Assembly: GCA_016125275.1 (NCBI GenBank)
Contig: WGMB01000016.1
Span: 1-64,000 of the forward strand
DNA length: 64,000 bases
DNA from: Acidobacteriota bacterium
Lineage (GTDB): Bacteria; Acidobacteriota; Terriglobia; Bryobacterales; UBA6623
Direction of reading: 5' to 3'
The translations under genes and the position numbers were made by a program. The notes under the pieces were generated by a model. That model was not told where the DNA came from. It searched no databases and saw only the letters and a list, made by a program, of their open reading frames with translations. This document shows, in pieces, positions 22,551-31,687 of this stretch. Position 1 is the first letter of the stretch. Every line of letters starts with the position of its first letter.

Positions 22551-23864
22551 TTATGGCAGGGGGAGAGCCGCACTCTCTTCTTCTCGCGCCGGGACCAGTC
22601 TGGGGACTGGCTGGCCGGAGTGGCGCTGTTCGAGCCACAGCAGCCCGTCGTATTCGCCGCTGTCGGCACGCACGCCGACGAAGTCCAGGTCGCCGTCGCC
22701 GTCCAAGTCCTGTGCCAGCCACGCCGCGTAGCGTCCGTCGGCTCGGCGCAAAATGTCGTGGCGAGTCCAGGCGCTGTTCGCGTCGCCGGGGTTCTGGAAC
22801 CAGGCCACGCGGCCGGAGGGCCGGGCCGGATCCGCTTCGGCTCCCTCCGCTGCCGCCGCCCCGGAGCCGGTCGAGCCGGCCAGCACGTCGAGGTCGCCGT
22901 CCTGGTCGATGTCGGCCAATAGCAGGCCCCCCACGCCGTCCGGCGTGAGGTCCCCGATGGCGTGCGTCGTCCAAGGCTGAGCCGGGTCGGCGGGCTGTTC
23001 GATCCACGCGATCCGGTCGCCTTCCAGTGCGATCACCGCGTCCACGCGCCCGTCGCCGTTGAGGTCAGTCAGCGCAGCCTGCTCGCCTTGCAGCCGGCCA
23101 TCCGACAGCGTCACGGGATGCGCGAGAAACTCCCCCGCCCCGGCATTCTCCAGCCAGACCGAGCCCGCGAACACGTCCAGGTCGCCATCGCCGTCCAGAT
23201 CAGCGGGCCGCGCCGCAAACTCCTCCCCGCCCTTGCCCAGCGCGATCGCCTGCCAGCTCTGGGCGCTCAACGGGTCGCCGTCGACGGCAAAGGCGACCAC
23301 AGCCCCATCCCGTGCTGTGGCCAGAACCTCCGGCCGGCCGTCGCCCTCCAAGTCCGCCACGGCGACGCTCCGCCAGGGGCCGCCGTCGGCGCCGATCGTC
23401 ACCCGCTCCCAGCGGAAGCCCCGGTGCTCCGACGCCGGATTCTGCAAGTACAGCAGCCCGTTCGCCCCCGCCACCACCAGGTCCGCGCGGCCGTCGCCGT
23501 TCACGTCGCCCGGCGCAACGTCGAGGAGCCCTTTCACTTCCCCGCCCTCGGCCAGTCCCAGTCGAAACCAATCGTCGGGCTTGGCGGCGCCGTACGCGAT
23601 GCGGAGCGCCGAGCTGTCCGCAAAGGCCGTCACAAAATCCGGGTGACCGTCGCCGTCAAAGTCTCCTCCCGCCAGAGCGACCGCGCCCCGCAGCTCGATC
23701 TTGCCGGCCCGCCCCTGGTCCTCGATGCGATGCTCCTTCCAGGAGATGTACTTTTCCGAGGCGTTGCGGGCCTCGGTGGGCTGCTGCTGCACGGATGAGG
23801 GCTCTGACTCGGAGCCGCAAGCGACGAACACGGCCGACAACGCCGCAATGGACAAGTAACGCAT
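22551..23864 (-). CDS. FG-GAP/VCBS-repeat lipoprotein
   Basis: The 437-residue product starts with a short signal sequence ending in VFVAC (lipid-modified C17), then a Ser/Glu/Gln-rich linker and about seven FG-GAP-like repeats. Each repeat has a calcium-loop motif such as DFDGDGHPDF, DVNGDGRADL, DLDGDGDLDV, DLNGDGRVDA or DIDQDGDLDV. Such proteins form a beta-propeller on the outer membrane or cell surface and usually bind other proteins or glycans; the ligand is unknown. I start at the ATG giving the lipoprotein signal; a much longer frame upstream has a low-complexity Arg/Pro-rich extension and no signal. It is divergent from the metallophosphoesterase gene, 163 bp away. Confidence 0.85.
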   Translation of the reverse strand: MRYLSIAALSAVFVACGSESEPSSVQQQPTEARNASEKYISWKEHRIEDQGRAGKIELRGAVALAGGDFDGDGHPDFVTAFADSSALRIAYGAAKPDDWFRLGLAEGGEVKGLLDVAPGDVNGDGRADLVVAGANGLLYLQNPASEHRGFRWERVTIGADGGPWRSVAVADLEGDGRPEVLATARDGAVVAFAVDGDPLSAQSWQAIALGKGGEEFAARPADLDGDGDLDVFAGSVWLENAGAGEFLAHPVTLSDGRLQGEQAALTDLNGDGRVDAVIALEGDRIAWIEQPADPAQPWTTHAIGDLTPDGVGGLLLADIDQDGDLDVLAGSTGSGAAAAEGAEADPARPSGRVAWFQNPGDANSAWTRHDILRRADGRYAAWLAQDLDGDGDLDFVGVRADSGEYDGLLWLEQRHSGQPVPRLVPAREEESAALPLP

Positions 23865-24027
23865 CCGCTTCCACCTTAGCCGAGCCCGACGGGCCGGTCG
23901 CGCTCGGGAAAAGACCTCACTCGTCCGCTGCGGGACGCCGGAAGGCGGCCTCCGCGGCCCCCGTTCGACTATCGGCGGAGGGCGGCGCGGGGCTGAGGCT
24001 CGGCCGGACCCGCCATACTGAAGGGGC

Positions 24028-25089
24028 ATGGGGCGGCTCATCGTTGCGTACTGCCTGACGATGGGCGTGACGACCGCGCTCTGCGCCCTGTGGCTACGCC
24101 GCAACCCTGCTTGGCGGCGGCTGCTTCTGACGACCGCCTTGGTCGCGATCGCGCTGGCGGGCGGCGCCTCCGCCCTGGGCAAGTCGCTCTTTCCCACCGC
24201 GCGGCTGCTGGGCTACGGCGTCTTCGTCTTTCTGCCGGCCCATCTCGCTCTCGCGGCCTGGCTGTGCCGTAAGGGCGGCGGCTGGCAGCTCCGGGCGCCC
24301 GCCCTGCTGGCTGCGACGCTGGCGCTGGCCGGTCTCGACGCCTACTGGATCGAGCCCCACTGGCTGCAGGTCACCCACCATCGCATCGAGTCGGCCAAGG
24401 TCCGCCAGCCCTTTCGCATCGCCGTGCTCTCGGACCTGCAAGCCGACGTCTTTGGGGACTTCGAGCGCAACGCCCTGCGGCGCGCGCTGGCCGAGAAGCC
24501 CGACGTCATCGTGCTGACGGGCGACTACATCCAGGCCGAGACCGGCGCGCAGTGGGAAGCTCTCGCAGCGCAGATCCACGCCTACCTGCGGGAAATCGAT
24601 TTCGCGGCGCCGCTGGGCGTCTACGCCGTCGGCGGCAACACCGACTTCACCGCGTGGCCCCTGCTGTTTGAAGGGCTGCCGGTGACGACCTTTGAGGAAA
24701 CCGCGTCGATCGACGCCGGGCGATTCACGCTGACGGGCCTGTCGAGCCTGGACAGCATGCGGCCGCGCTTGCGGGTTCCGGGCCGCCAAGACTTCCACAT
24801 CGTCATCGGGCACTCGCCCAACTTCGCGCTGGGCTCGGTCGACGCCGATCTGCTGGTGGCCGGCCACACCCACGGCGGGCAGATCCGCCTGCCCTGGATC
24901 GGACCGCTCGAAACGCTGTCGCGCGTGCCTCGCGCCTGGGCGGCCGGCGTCACCAAGCTGCCCGACGGCGGCGTCCTGGCGGTGAGCCGCGGCGTCGGCA
25001 TGGTGCGTCTGGAGGCGCCGCGCGTACGCTTCCTGTGCCGCCCGGAGGTGATGATCTTGGACGTGGTCGCGCCCGCCGAAACCCCGTAA
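24028..25089 (+). CDS. membrane-anchored metallophosphoesterase (YkuE-like)
   Basis: The 353-residue protein has about four hydrophobic segments in its first 110 residues, followed by a calcineurin-like phosphoesterase domain. The metal-site motifs are SDLQ (135-138, where the usual SDxH has Gln), GD (165-166), GNTD (203-206, usually GNHD), GHSP and GHTHGGQ (279-285). The last motif and the membrane-bound layout resemble YkuE-type enzymes that act on phospholipid or UDP-sugar-lipid substrates at the cytoplasmic membrane. Two canonical His positions are replaced (Gln138 and Thr205), so metal binding or activity may differ from the family. The sulfatase gene begins 43 bp downstream on the same strand, without an obvious functional link. 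Confidence 0.85.
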   Translation: MGRLIVAYCLTMGVTTALCALWLRRNPAWRRLLLTTALVAIALAGGASALGKSLFPTARLLGYGVFVFLPAHLALAAWLCRKGGGWQLRAPALLAATLALAGLDAYWIEPHWLQVTHHRIESAKVRQPFRIAVLSDLQADVFGDFERNALRRALAEKPDVIVLTGDYIQAETGAQWEALAAQIHAYLREIDFAAPLGVYAVGGNTDFTAWPLLFEGLPVTTFEETASIDAGRFTLTGLSSLDSMRPRLRVPGRQDFHIVIGHSPNFALGSVDADLLVAGHTHGGQIRLPWIGPLETLSRVPRAWAAGVTKLPDGGVLAVSRGVGMVRLEAPRVRFLCRPEVMILDVVAPAETP

Positions 25090-25132
25090 GCCCGAAGCCC
25101 CCGCGGGCGACGCGATCCGCTAGCATTGGGCC

Positions 25133-26551
25133 ATGTCTTCGGCCCTGCGGATCGTCCCCCTCCTGCTCCTGTTGGCAACATTCTGCCCGGCGCAGGAGCC
25201 CGCGCCGCGGCCGAACATCGTCGTCCTGCTGTCCGACGACATGGGCTACGCCCAGTTGGGCTTTACCGGCGGGACGGAAGTCCCCACGCCCAACATCGAC
25301 CGCATCGCGCGCGAAGGCCTGCAACTGACGCAGTTTTACGTGCAGCCCGTCTGCTCCCCCTCGCGGGCGGCCTTGATGACGGGCCGCTATCCCTGGAAGA
25401 ACGGCATGGAGGAGCGCCCCACGGCCGTCTCCAAGCACGGCATGCTGCGCGATGAACGCACCATCGCCGAGGCCCTGCGCGAAGCCGGCTACGCCACTTG
25501 GATGGTCGGCAAGTGGCACCTGGGGGAGTGGCAATCGCCGCACCTGCCCAACGCCCGCGGCTTTGACCATCATTACGGACACTACTCCGCGCTCATCGAT
25601 TCCTTCACGCACACGCGCAACGGCGTGCTCGACTGGCACCGCAACGGCGTTCCGGTCATCGAGGAGGGCTACTCCACCTTTTTGCTGGCGCGTGAGGCCG
25701 AACGGCTCATCGAAAACCGCCCCGCCGACAGGCCCTTCTTCCTCTACCTGCCGTTCAACGCCGTGCACGGGCCGCACCAGGCCCCCGACGACATCGTGGC
25801 TCGCTATCGCCGGCTGGGCAAGAACGCCGCGCAGCGGGCCCAGCTCGAAGCCATGGACACCGCCGTCGGGACCGTTCTGGCCGCTCTGGACCGCGAGGGC
25901 TTGGCCGACGACACGCTGTTGATCTTTACCAACGACAACGGCGGCACGCCCAACACCAGCAACGGCCCCTACCGCGGCTTCAAGTCGGCCTACCACGAAG
26001 GCGGCGTGCGCGTGCCGGCCGCGCTGCGCTGGCCCGGGCGAATCCCGGCGGACAAGAAGAGCGACGCGCTGATCCATGTGACGGACTTTTTCCCCACCTT
26101 CTGCCGGCTGGCCGACGCCGACGCGGAGGCCGGGCTGCCGCTCGACGGCTACGACGTCTGGGACACCCTGGCCGACGGCAAGCCCTCCCCGCGCACCGAA
26201 GTCCTTTATTCGTTGATGACCATCCGCTCCGGCGACTGGAAGCTGATCGAAGAAGGCGCCCAGTACTACAACTGGGGCAAGCAGCCGCTCCAGCTCTACG
26301 ACATCGTGCACGACCCGTCCGAAGAGACCAACCGCGCCGCCGAGCATCCGGAGATCGTCGCCAAGCTGCGCCGCCGGCTGGAGGAGATCCGCAAGACCGC
26401 TCGCGAGCCGGAGAAGAGCGAGAAGATTCCCGGGTACCCGCCGGCCGTCTACGGCGAGCGCGAAGACCGCGTGTTCGGCGAGCAGATTCGGCGGTCCATC
26501 GAGGCGCTGGGCGCCGCCAAGGACGACGCCACCCGCAACGGCGGCCAGTAG
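25133..26551 (+). CDS. secreted arylsulfatase-type sulfatase
   Basis: The 472-residue product has a signal peptide (about 1-22, ending CPAQ) and a full alkaline-phosphatase-fold sulfatase domain. The N-terminal metal site is NIVVLLSDDMGYAQLG. The catalytic signature CSPSR starts at C74, the residue converted to formylglycine by a sulfatase-maturating enzyme, and GKWHLG follows at about 125. Substrates are sulfate esters, probably on polysaccharides; the exact one cannot be read from sequence. A second sulfatase lies at 47.3 kb and a polysaccharide-active enzyme at 30 kb, suggesting growth on sulfated glycans. The gene is convergent with the TolC-like gene, with 15 bp between stops. Confidence 0.93.
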   Translation: MSSALRIVPLLLLLATFCPAQEPAPRPNIVVLLSDDMGYAQLGFTGGTEVPTPNIDRIAREGLQLTQFYVQPVCSPSRAALMTGRYPWKNGMEERPTAVSKHGMLRDERTIAEALREAGYATWMVGKWHLGEWQSPHLPNARGFDHHYGHYSALIDSFTHTRNGVLDWHRNGVPVIEEGYSTFLLAREAERLIENRPADRPFFLYLPFNAVHGPHQAPDDIVARYRRLGKNAAQRAQLEAMDTAVGTVLAALDREGLADDTLLIFTNDNGGTPNTSNGPYRGFKSAYHEGGVRVPAALRWPGRIPADKKSDALIHVTDFFPTFCRLADADAEAGLPLDGYDVWDTLADGKPSPRTEVLYSLMTIRSGDWKLIEEGAQYYNWGKQPLQLYDIVHDPSEETNRAAEHPEIVAKLRRRLEEIRKTAREPEKSEKIPGYPPAVYGEREDRVFGEQIRRSIEALGAAKDDATRNGGQ

Positions 26552-26566
26552 CGACTCGCGCCCGCC

Positions 26567-27847
26567 CTACCGGAACATCGCCGCCAAGTCGCCGGTGCGC
26601 CGCAACAGGTTCAACCGCGTGCGCTCGACCTCATAGCGCGAGTCGTAGAGCTTCTGCCACGCCAGTGACTCTTCCACGCGGGCGCGCTCCACCTCGTCGA
26701 GCGCGGCGCGACCCTCTTCCATCTTCGCCAGGGCCACGTCCACCTTTTCCCGCGAAAAGTCGAGCTCGAGGCGCGCGATCTGCTGGGCTGTCTCGGCCTG
26801 CTCGACGGCCTCGAAAGCCTGCGCGGACTCAGCGGCGACGCTCGAGCGGCGCGCTTCGAGCGTCAGCTCGGCCTTGCGGCTCTCCACCTCGGCTTGCCCG
26901 ATGCGGGCGGAAACGTCTCGGCTACGGAACAGCGGCACGCGCAGCGCGATGCCCGCCTGACCGTTGTGCCGCTGGAAACGGTTGAAGAACTCCTCGTAGT
27001 TGTTGAAGCGGCTCAGCAGCGAGTACTGCGCCACGAAGTCCAGCCGAGGCTTGCTCGCGGCCTTCTCGGCGCGCACGGCAAAGCGTTTGGCCGCCGCCTG
27101 CGCCTCCAGCCCGTCGAGCTCCGGGCTCTGCTCCACCGCGCGCGCCGCGCTGGCGGCGGCGTCGGCCGGTCCGTCGGCGGGGGCGGGCGCCTCGCCGACG
27201 GGGTCGATGCCCTCGGCCGGGTCGAGCCCCAGGTACGAAGCCAGCGTGGCCGCGAGGCTGCGGCGACGGCTCCGCTCCATCTCGGTCATTCGCTCGGTGC
27301 GCAGACGGTCGAGCCGTGCAGCGGACTCCTCCAGCGGCAGCGCGCGGCCTTCGCGCACACGCTGGCCAATCGCCTCCTCGATCGACCGCAGCCGCGGCAG
27401 GCGTTCTTCGAGCACGCTGATCTGCCGGTCGGAGGCGTCGAGGTTGAGCCAGGCCACGGCCACTTGGAAGGCCGCCTCGTCCTCGCGGGCGGCGGCGCTG
27501 TGCCCGGCCGCCTCGGCCAAGGCGCGGGCTTCTTTCACACGAGCCAGAGCGGCGCCGTCATACACCGTTCGGCGGGCGCTGGCCTGCACGATGGCGGGCG
27601 TGGCGCCTTCAATGCTCTGCGGAATACCGTCGGTCCAGCCGAGCCCCGAACCGGCATAGGCCTGGGTTGCAAAAGCGCCGCGCGCCGCGGCGACGCCTTG
27701 CGCTGCCTTCTCGGCGTCAACGCGAGCGAGCAGCAGGTCCGGATTCTGACGCAGAGCAAGCTGCACGGCTTGCTGCAGAGTGAGCGGCCGAGGCTCGGCC
27801 AGAAGCGCCAGCGGGGCCAGCAAGAGGAGGAGAACGAGACGAGACAT
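26567..27847 (-). CDS. TolC-family outer membrane efflux protein
   Basis: The 426-residue product has a signal peptide (LVLLLLLAPLALLAEPRP) and two helical repeats with the TolC pattern, starting LTLQQAVQLALRQNPDLLLARVDAEKA and repeated at about VEQSPELDGLEAQAAAKRF. TolC proteins form trimeric channels across the outer membrane and periplasm and work with an inner membrane pump. No pump is adjacent; the RND operon at 32-38 kb has its own outer membrane component, so the partner of this one is elsewhere. The product is slightly shorter than typical TolC. It is transcribed divergently from the TIGR03437-type gene. Confidence 0.88.
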   Translation of the reverse strand: MSRLVLLLLLAPLALLAEPRPLTLQQAVQLALRQNPDLLLARVDAEKAAQGVAAARGAFATQAYAGSGLGWTDGIPQSIEGATPAIVQASARRTVYDGAALARVKEARALAEAAGHSAAAREDEAAFQVAVAWLNLDASDRQISVLEERLPRLRSIEEAIGQRVREGRALPLEESAARLDRLRTERMTEMERSRRRSLAATLASYLGLDPAEGIDPVGEAPAPADGPADAAASAARAVEQSPELDGLEAQAAAKRFAVRAEKAASKPRLDFVAQYSLLSRFNNYEEFFNRFQRHNGQAGIALRVPLFRSRDVSARIGQAEVESRKAELTLEARRSSVAAESAQAFEAVEQAETAQQIARLELDFSREKVDVALAKMEEGRAALDEVERARVEESLAWQKLYDSRYEVERTRLNLLRRTGDLAAMFR

Positions 27848-28050
27848 AGCGGTCGGCGGGGGCTAGGGAGGGAACCCGGCCCTTCCAGTTCAGTCTAAGG
27901 GTCTCGACACCCGGCGCCGCAATCGCCTGTCTCAGCGCCACCCGGAGCATCGGAGGAAGGCCGAGGCCTCCCGATGCAACTCGTTGACATCGCCCCGTGA
28001 CGGTATTATCTACTGCGTTCGCAGATAAAAACTCTAAGATAGTGCCGGGA

Positions 28051-29847
28051 GTGAATATTTTGACCCAATCCACTTTATCTATCTTGACCATTACCGTTCT
28101 TTCCTTCCCCGCGATATCCAGCGCCCAGGCTCCGCAGGGGGCCAATCTCATTCACGGTGACGCCTGGCCCCAAACCGCAGCAAGGGTTGCGAGCGGAGCC
28201 GATGCTCTTCGTCAGGGAGGGAATAGGACAAAGAAGGCATCTATTTCAAGCGTCGTGCAGGGCGCTTCATTCGGGGACGCGATCTCGAGCGGTTCCTGGG
28301 TCACGATCTTTGGAACGGACTTGGCGCAGCAGACGCGCCTTTGGCGCGACGATGAAATCGTAGAAGGCCAACTACCTTCGGCTCTCGATGGAATTCGTGT
28401 GGTCGTCAACGGCGTCCCCGCCTCGATCTACTTCATCAGTCCGTCGCAGATCAATATCCAGGCTCCTGATCTTTCGGCGCTCGGACCGGTCACCGTCGAG
28501 ATCCTTCAGAATGACATCAGCCAAGCGCAGTCTACGGCGCAGGTGGCGGCCGCCGCCCCGGGCTTCTTCATGTTTGATCCCGAGGGCCGCCGCTACGTCG
28601 CCGCTGTTCACGCCGACGGGACCCTGCTGGGGCCGGAAGGGCTGTTCGGCCAGTCGCTGCTCACCCGTCCCGCAGAGCCAGGCGAAGTCGTTCTGTTGTT
28701 TGGCACGGGGTTCGGACCGACAGATCCGAGCGTACCGGCCGGTCACGTCTTTTCTGGAGCGGCGACGCTCAGCAATCCGGTCCGCGTGTTGATAGGGGAC
28801 CTTGTGGCCGATGTTTTGTTCGCCGGTTTGACAGGGGCCGGGCTTCACCAGCTCAATGTTGTCGTCCCTCCCGCGGCTCGCTCGGGCGACCTGAGTCTTG
28901 TTGCGGAGACGATGGGGATGAGCACCCAGGAAGGAGCCTTTCTCACGGTTCAGGATGGAACCGCTGGCCTACCGGCCCCCGCCATCGCCTATTTTTCCGC
29001 AGCCCCGACCTCTATTACGGCGGGACAAACCACTTTACTGAGTTGGTCAACCGAACACGCCGACAACGTCCAAATCGACAACGGGATCGGGCCTGTCGGC
29101 GCCCAAGGCACGAAGAGCGTCTCCCCTTCGGCGACAACTACATACAACATCACCGCGACAGGACCAGGCGGTTCCAAGACCGCCTCAGCGACGATAATGG
29201 TTACCCAGCCGGCCCCAACGGTCCAGTTTTCGGCTGCCCCCAACTCCATCAAATCCGGGGAGTCGTCAACCCTGACCTGGTCGACCCAACACGCGGACAA
29301 CGTCCAGATCGACAACGGGATTGGGCCTGTCAACCTCCAAGGCACGAAGAGCGTCTCCCCTTCGGGGACAACCACGTACAACATCACCGCGACAGGACCA
29401 GGCGGCTCCAAGATGGCAACGGCGACGGTGACCGTAGCGCCTAAACCCGCCCCGACGGTCCAATTCTCGGCGTCTCCCAGCTCAATTACCGCCGGACAAA
29501 GCTCTACGCTTACTTGGTCAACCCAGAACGTCGATAGTGTCCAAATCGACCATGGGATCGGGGGGGTATCGCCGAATGGATCTCGAACCGTCTCACCTGC
29601 GACCTCTACGACGTACCAGATCACGGCTACCGGCCCAGGGGGGTCCAAGACCGCGCTGGCCACGGTCACGGTTTCGCCAGGCAGCTCGGGCGGAACCGGC
29701 CAATTCGGCCCCTGTGGATCCAAAACAACCTGCGGGGAGATGACCAGCTGCGAGGAAGCGAAGTACTTCCTCAACGTCTGCAAAGTGACCCGCCTCGATG
29801 CAGACCACGACGGGGTCCCCTGCGAGTCAATCTGTCCAGGTGGTTGA
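28051..29847 (+). CDS. secreted TIGR03437-type protein with three Ig-like repeats and a C-terminal excalibur-like domain
   Basis: The product of about 598 residues has a signal peptide (MNILTQSTLSILTITV to SSAQA). The domain that follows (about 60-300) carries the features of the Solibacter-type uncharacterised domain: SWVTIFGTDLA, GIRVVVNGVPASIYFISPSQIN, a PGEVVLLFGTGFGPT turn and LHQLNVVVP. Three near-identical Ig-like repeats of about 82 residues come next, each with TLxWSTxxxDxVQIDxGIG and TTYxITATGPGGSK. The last 37 residues hold six cysteines and the calcium-loop DADHDGVPCE, an excalibur-like ending. I prefer the GTG at 28051 because it starts directly at the signal peptide; a GTG at 27997 would add 18 residues. 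The role is unknown, probably surface adhesion or display. Confidence 0.85.
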   Translation: MNILTQSTLSILTITVLSFPAISSAQAPQGANLIHGDAWPQTAARVASGADALRQGGNRTKKASISSVVQGASFGDAISSGSWVTIFGTDLAQQTRLWRDDEIVEGQLPSALDGIRVVVNGVPASIYFISPSQINIQAPDLSALGPVTVEILQNDISQAQSTAQVAAAAPGFFMFDPEGRRYVAAVHADGTLLGPEGLFGQSLLTRPAEPGEVVLLFGTGFGPTDPSVPAGHVFSGAATLSNPVRVLIGDLVADVLFAGLTGAGLHQLNVVVPPAARSGDLSLVAETMGMSTQEGAFLTVQDGTAGLPAPAIAYFSAAPTSITAGQTTLLSWSTEHADNVQIDNGIGPVGAQGTKSVSPSATTTYNITATGPGGSKTASATIMVTQPAPTVQFSAAPNSIKSGESSTLTWSTQHADNVQIDNGIGPVNLQGTKSVSPSGTTTYNITATGPGGSKMATATVTVAPKPAPTVQFSASPSSITAGQSSTLTWSTQNVDSVQIDHGIGGVSPNGSRTVSPATSTTYQITATGPGGSKTALATVTVSPGSSGGTGQFGPCGSKTTCGEMTSCEEAKYFLNVCKVTRLDADHDGVPCESICPGG

Positions 29848-29865
29848 TCGTCGAGGCTCAGGTCT

Positions 29866-31494
29866 CTATTGGCGCGCCCCCAGCTCCGTGGCGAACAGCA
29901 TCGCCATCGCGCCGCCACGGTCGTCTTTGCCGAGGATCGCCGTGCGGTCGTAGTAGCTGCGCAGGTCCGGCTGCTTGCCGGTGCCCGTGCACACGTCCAC
30001 CAGCTCGCCATTAGCCGCCACGCGGGTCTTGACGGCGTACCAGGCGCGCTCCACCGCTTTCTCATACTGCGGGCCGTCGAGCCAGCCGCGCTCCAGGCCC
30101 CTCGCCAGGGCGAAGCCGATCATCGACGTGCTGGTGAGCTCGCGGTAGCTGCCTTCCTTGTCGATCACCTGATGCCAGGCGCCGGTGCGGTCCTGGTAGG
30201 GCAGCAGCGCCGCCATGTGCCGTTGGAACGCCGCCAGCATCGGTGCGAACGTGCGGTCGTTCTCCGGAATGAAGCTGAGGCTCCAGGCCAGCCCCAGCGC
30301 CGGAAAGCCATTGCCTCGTCCCCAAGCCGCCTCGTCCAGCGGCGAGTGGCGGTACAGGCCGTCGTCGCGCAGGTCGAGCCCTTCCATGTAGCGCATGTGC
30401 CGCAGAGCGATGTCGAAGTAGCGGCGCTCGCCCGACAGCGCTCCGACCTCGGCCAGGATGGCGCAGCCCATGAAGAACGAGTCGCTCATGTCGCTGTGGA
30501 ACGGCATGGCCTTGCGCATCACGCCCCAGTCGTCGTAGCCCAGGTTGGCGGCGTCGCGCGCCAAGCGCAGGTAGCGAGGATTCTGCGTCACGCGGTAGAG
30601 CTCCGCGAAGATCAGGTGCCCGGGTAGATGGCTGGAGGTCGGTTTGGGAGGCAGAGTCGGCTTGCCGGCCACGTACGGCGCCACGATGCGCTCGACGTCC
30701 TCGGTCTGGCCCAAACGGATGCGGCTGATCAGCGCCACGGTGGGGATGTAGACCACCTCGTCCAGCGCGTGGCCGTAGACCTTGGCGAGCTGCTCGGCGA
30801 CCTCCGTCGGCGTGCGGTCGAGACGGCTCTGGATCTCGCGCCGGGCCGGTGACGGGTTTTGCGGCGCCTGCTCTTTCAGGACCTTTTCCAAAAAACCCGG
30901 CGAGCCGCGTTCGCTCGTCACGGGGATCGTTCCCGTGTCGGACGGCGGAGCCTTCTCCAGCGCCGCCGCCAGCCCGCCGGAGGCCGGCGCGGCCTTCTCC
31001 AGCACCACCACGAGATCCGGCGCGTGCATGCCGATCCAGCGCCATAGGTACTGCGCTTCCGGGTTGGTCTCGGAGTTGTACGCAGTCCCCTCCGGCGGGT
31101 ATCCCGTCGTCGGATCGCCGCCGCTGCCGTTCGAGGACCCCGCATGATGCGCCCAGCCGTAAGGGTTGCCCACCGGCACGACCGACAACGCGAAGTCGTC
31201 CCGCCACGTCTTCGCCTCCGGCGAATGGAACCAGCGCCAGGCTGCCATCGCAGCCTCTGCGCTCTCGGACGAGCCGTCGAGGCCCGCCACCAGCAGGATG
31301 CGCCTTTTTGGCGTCGCGTAGTCCAAGTCCTCCTCGCTGAGCAACGCCGGGACGGCCGTCCCGTGGCGGTCAACCCCGACCGCCGTACGGAACGTTCCCG
31401 GCGGGGTCGCCTTGTTCAGCAGAGAGGCGAAAGGATCCTGCCCGAAGGCCGTGAGAGTGACGCAGAACAGCAGGCAGAGTAAGCGTGCGGGCAT
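29866..31494 (-). CDS. secreted fusion of M14-peptidase-like domain and GH88/GH105-type glycosyl hydrolase
   Basis: The 542-residue product has a signal peptide (LLCLLFCVTLTAFGQ). The region 50-190 resembles the zinc carboxypeptidase fold (RRILLVAGLDGSSESA, VPVGNPYGW, PDLVVVLEKA), but the usual GxHGxE zinc motif reads GLDGSSES, so the His is missing and peptidase activity is doubtful. From about residue 210 the sequence looks like the (alpha/alpha)6 barrel of unsaturated glucuronyl or rhamnogalacturonyl hydrolases: AYVA-GKPT, FAELYRVTQNPRYLRLA, DDGLYRHSPLDEAAWGRGNGF, TGAWHQVID and YRELTSTSMIGFALARG. Such enzymes remove the unsaturated uronic acid left by polysaccharide lyases. The fusion is unusual. 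It is convergent with the Ig-repeat gene, 18 bp apart. Confidence 0.8.
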   Translation of the reverse strand: MPARLLCLLFCVTLTAFGQDPFASLLNKATPPGTFRTAVGVDRHGTAVPALLSEEDLDYATPKRRILLVAGLDGSSESAEAAMAAWRWFHSPEAKTWRDDFALSVVPVGNPYGWAHHAGSSNGSGGDPTTGYPPEGTAYNSETNPEAQYLWRWIGMHAPDLVVVLEKAAPASGGLAAALEKAPPSDTGTIPVTSERGSPGFLEKVLKEQAPQNPSPARREIQSRLDRTPTEVAEQLAKVYGHALDEVVYIPTVALISRIRLGQTEDVERIVAPYVAGKPTLPPKPTSSHLPGHLIFAELYRVTQNPRYLRLARDAANLGYDDWGVMRKAMPFHSDMSDSFFMGCAILAEVGALSGERRYFDIALRHMRYMEGLDLRDDGLYRHSPLDEAAWGRGNGFPALGLAWSLSFIPENDRTFAPMLAAFQRHMAALLPYQDRTGAWHQVIDKEGSYRELTSTSMIGFALARGLERGWLDGPQYEKAVERAWYAVKTRVAANGELVDVCTGTGKQPDLRSYYDRTAILGKDDRGGAMAMLFATELGARQ

Positions 31495-31627
31495 CGGCGC
31501 CAGTCTACCAAGCCCAGTCAGCGCCCGGGAACGTCAAAAAAAGTACGCGCCGGATGTCGTGTTGGCGGAGGTTTCTGCGTCGTCCGGAATAGGGGTCCCT
31601 TGATCAATGGTTGACGATACGGATCAT

Positions 31628-31656
31628 TCAAACGTACGATTGAAACATACGTTTGA
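31628..31656. promoter_or_regulatory. probable TetR operator
   Basis: A 9-bp inverted repeat TCAAACGTA / TACGTTTGA with an 11-bp spacer lies 32 bp before the TetR-family start codon. The symmetry, AT-rich core and position match autoregulated TetR operators. The RND efflux genes follow the regulator without a gap, so this site probably controls the whole operon. Confidence 0.65.
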
Positions 31657-31687
31657 TAGAGCGCCCAGGGCGAAGCTGTACCCACCC

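Noticed and set aside
31607-31687. Upstream start giving a longer TetR protein
   Set aside because: It would translate through the operator palindrome, lacks a ribosome site and adds residues not seen in TetR proteins.
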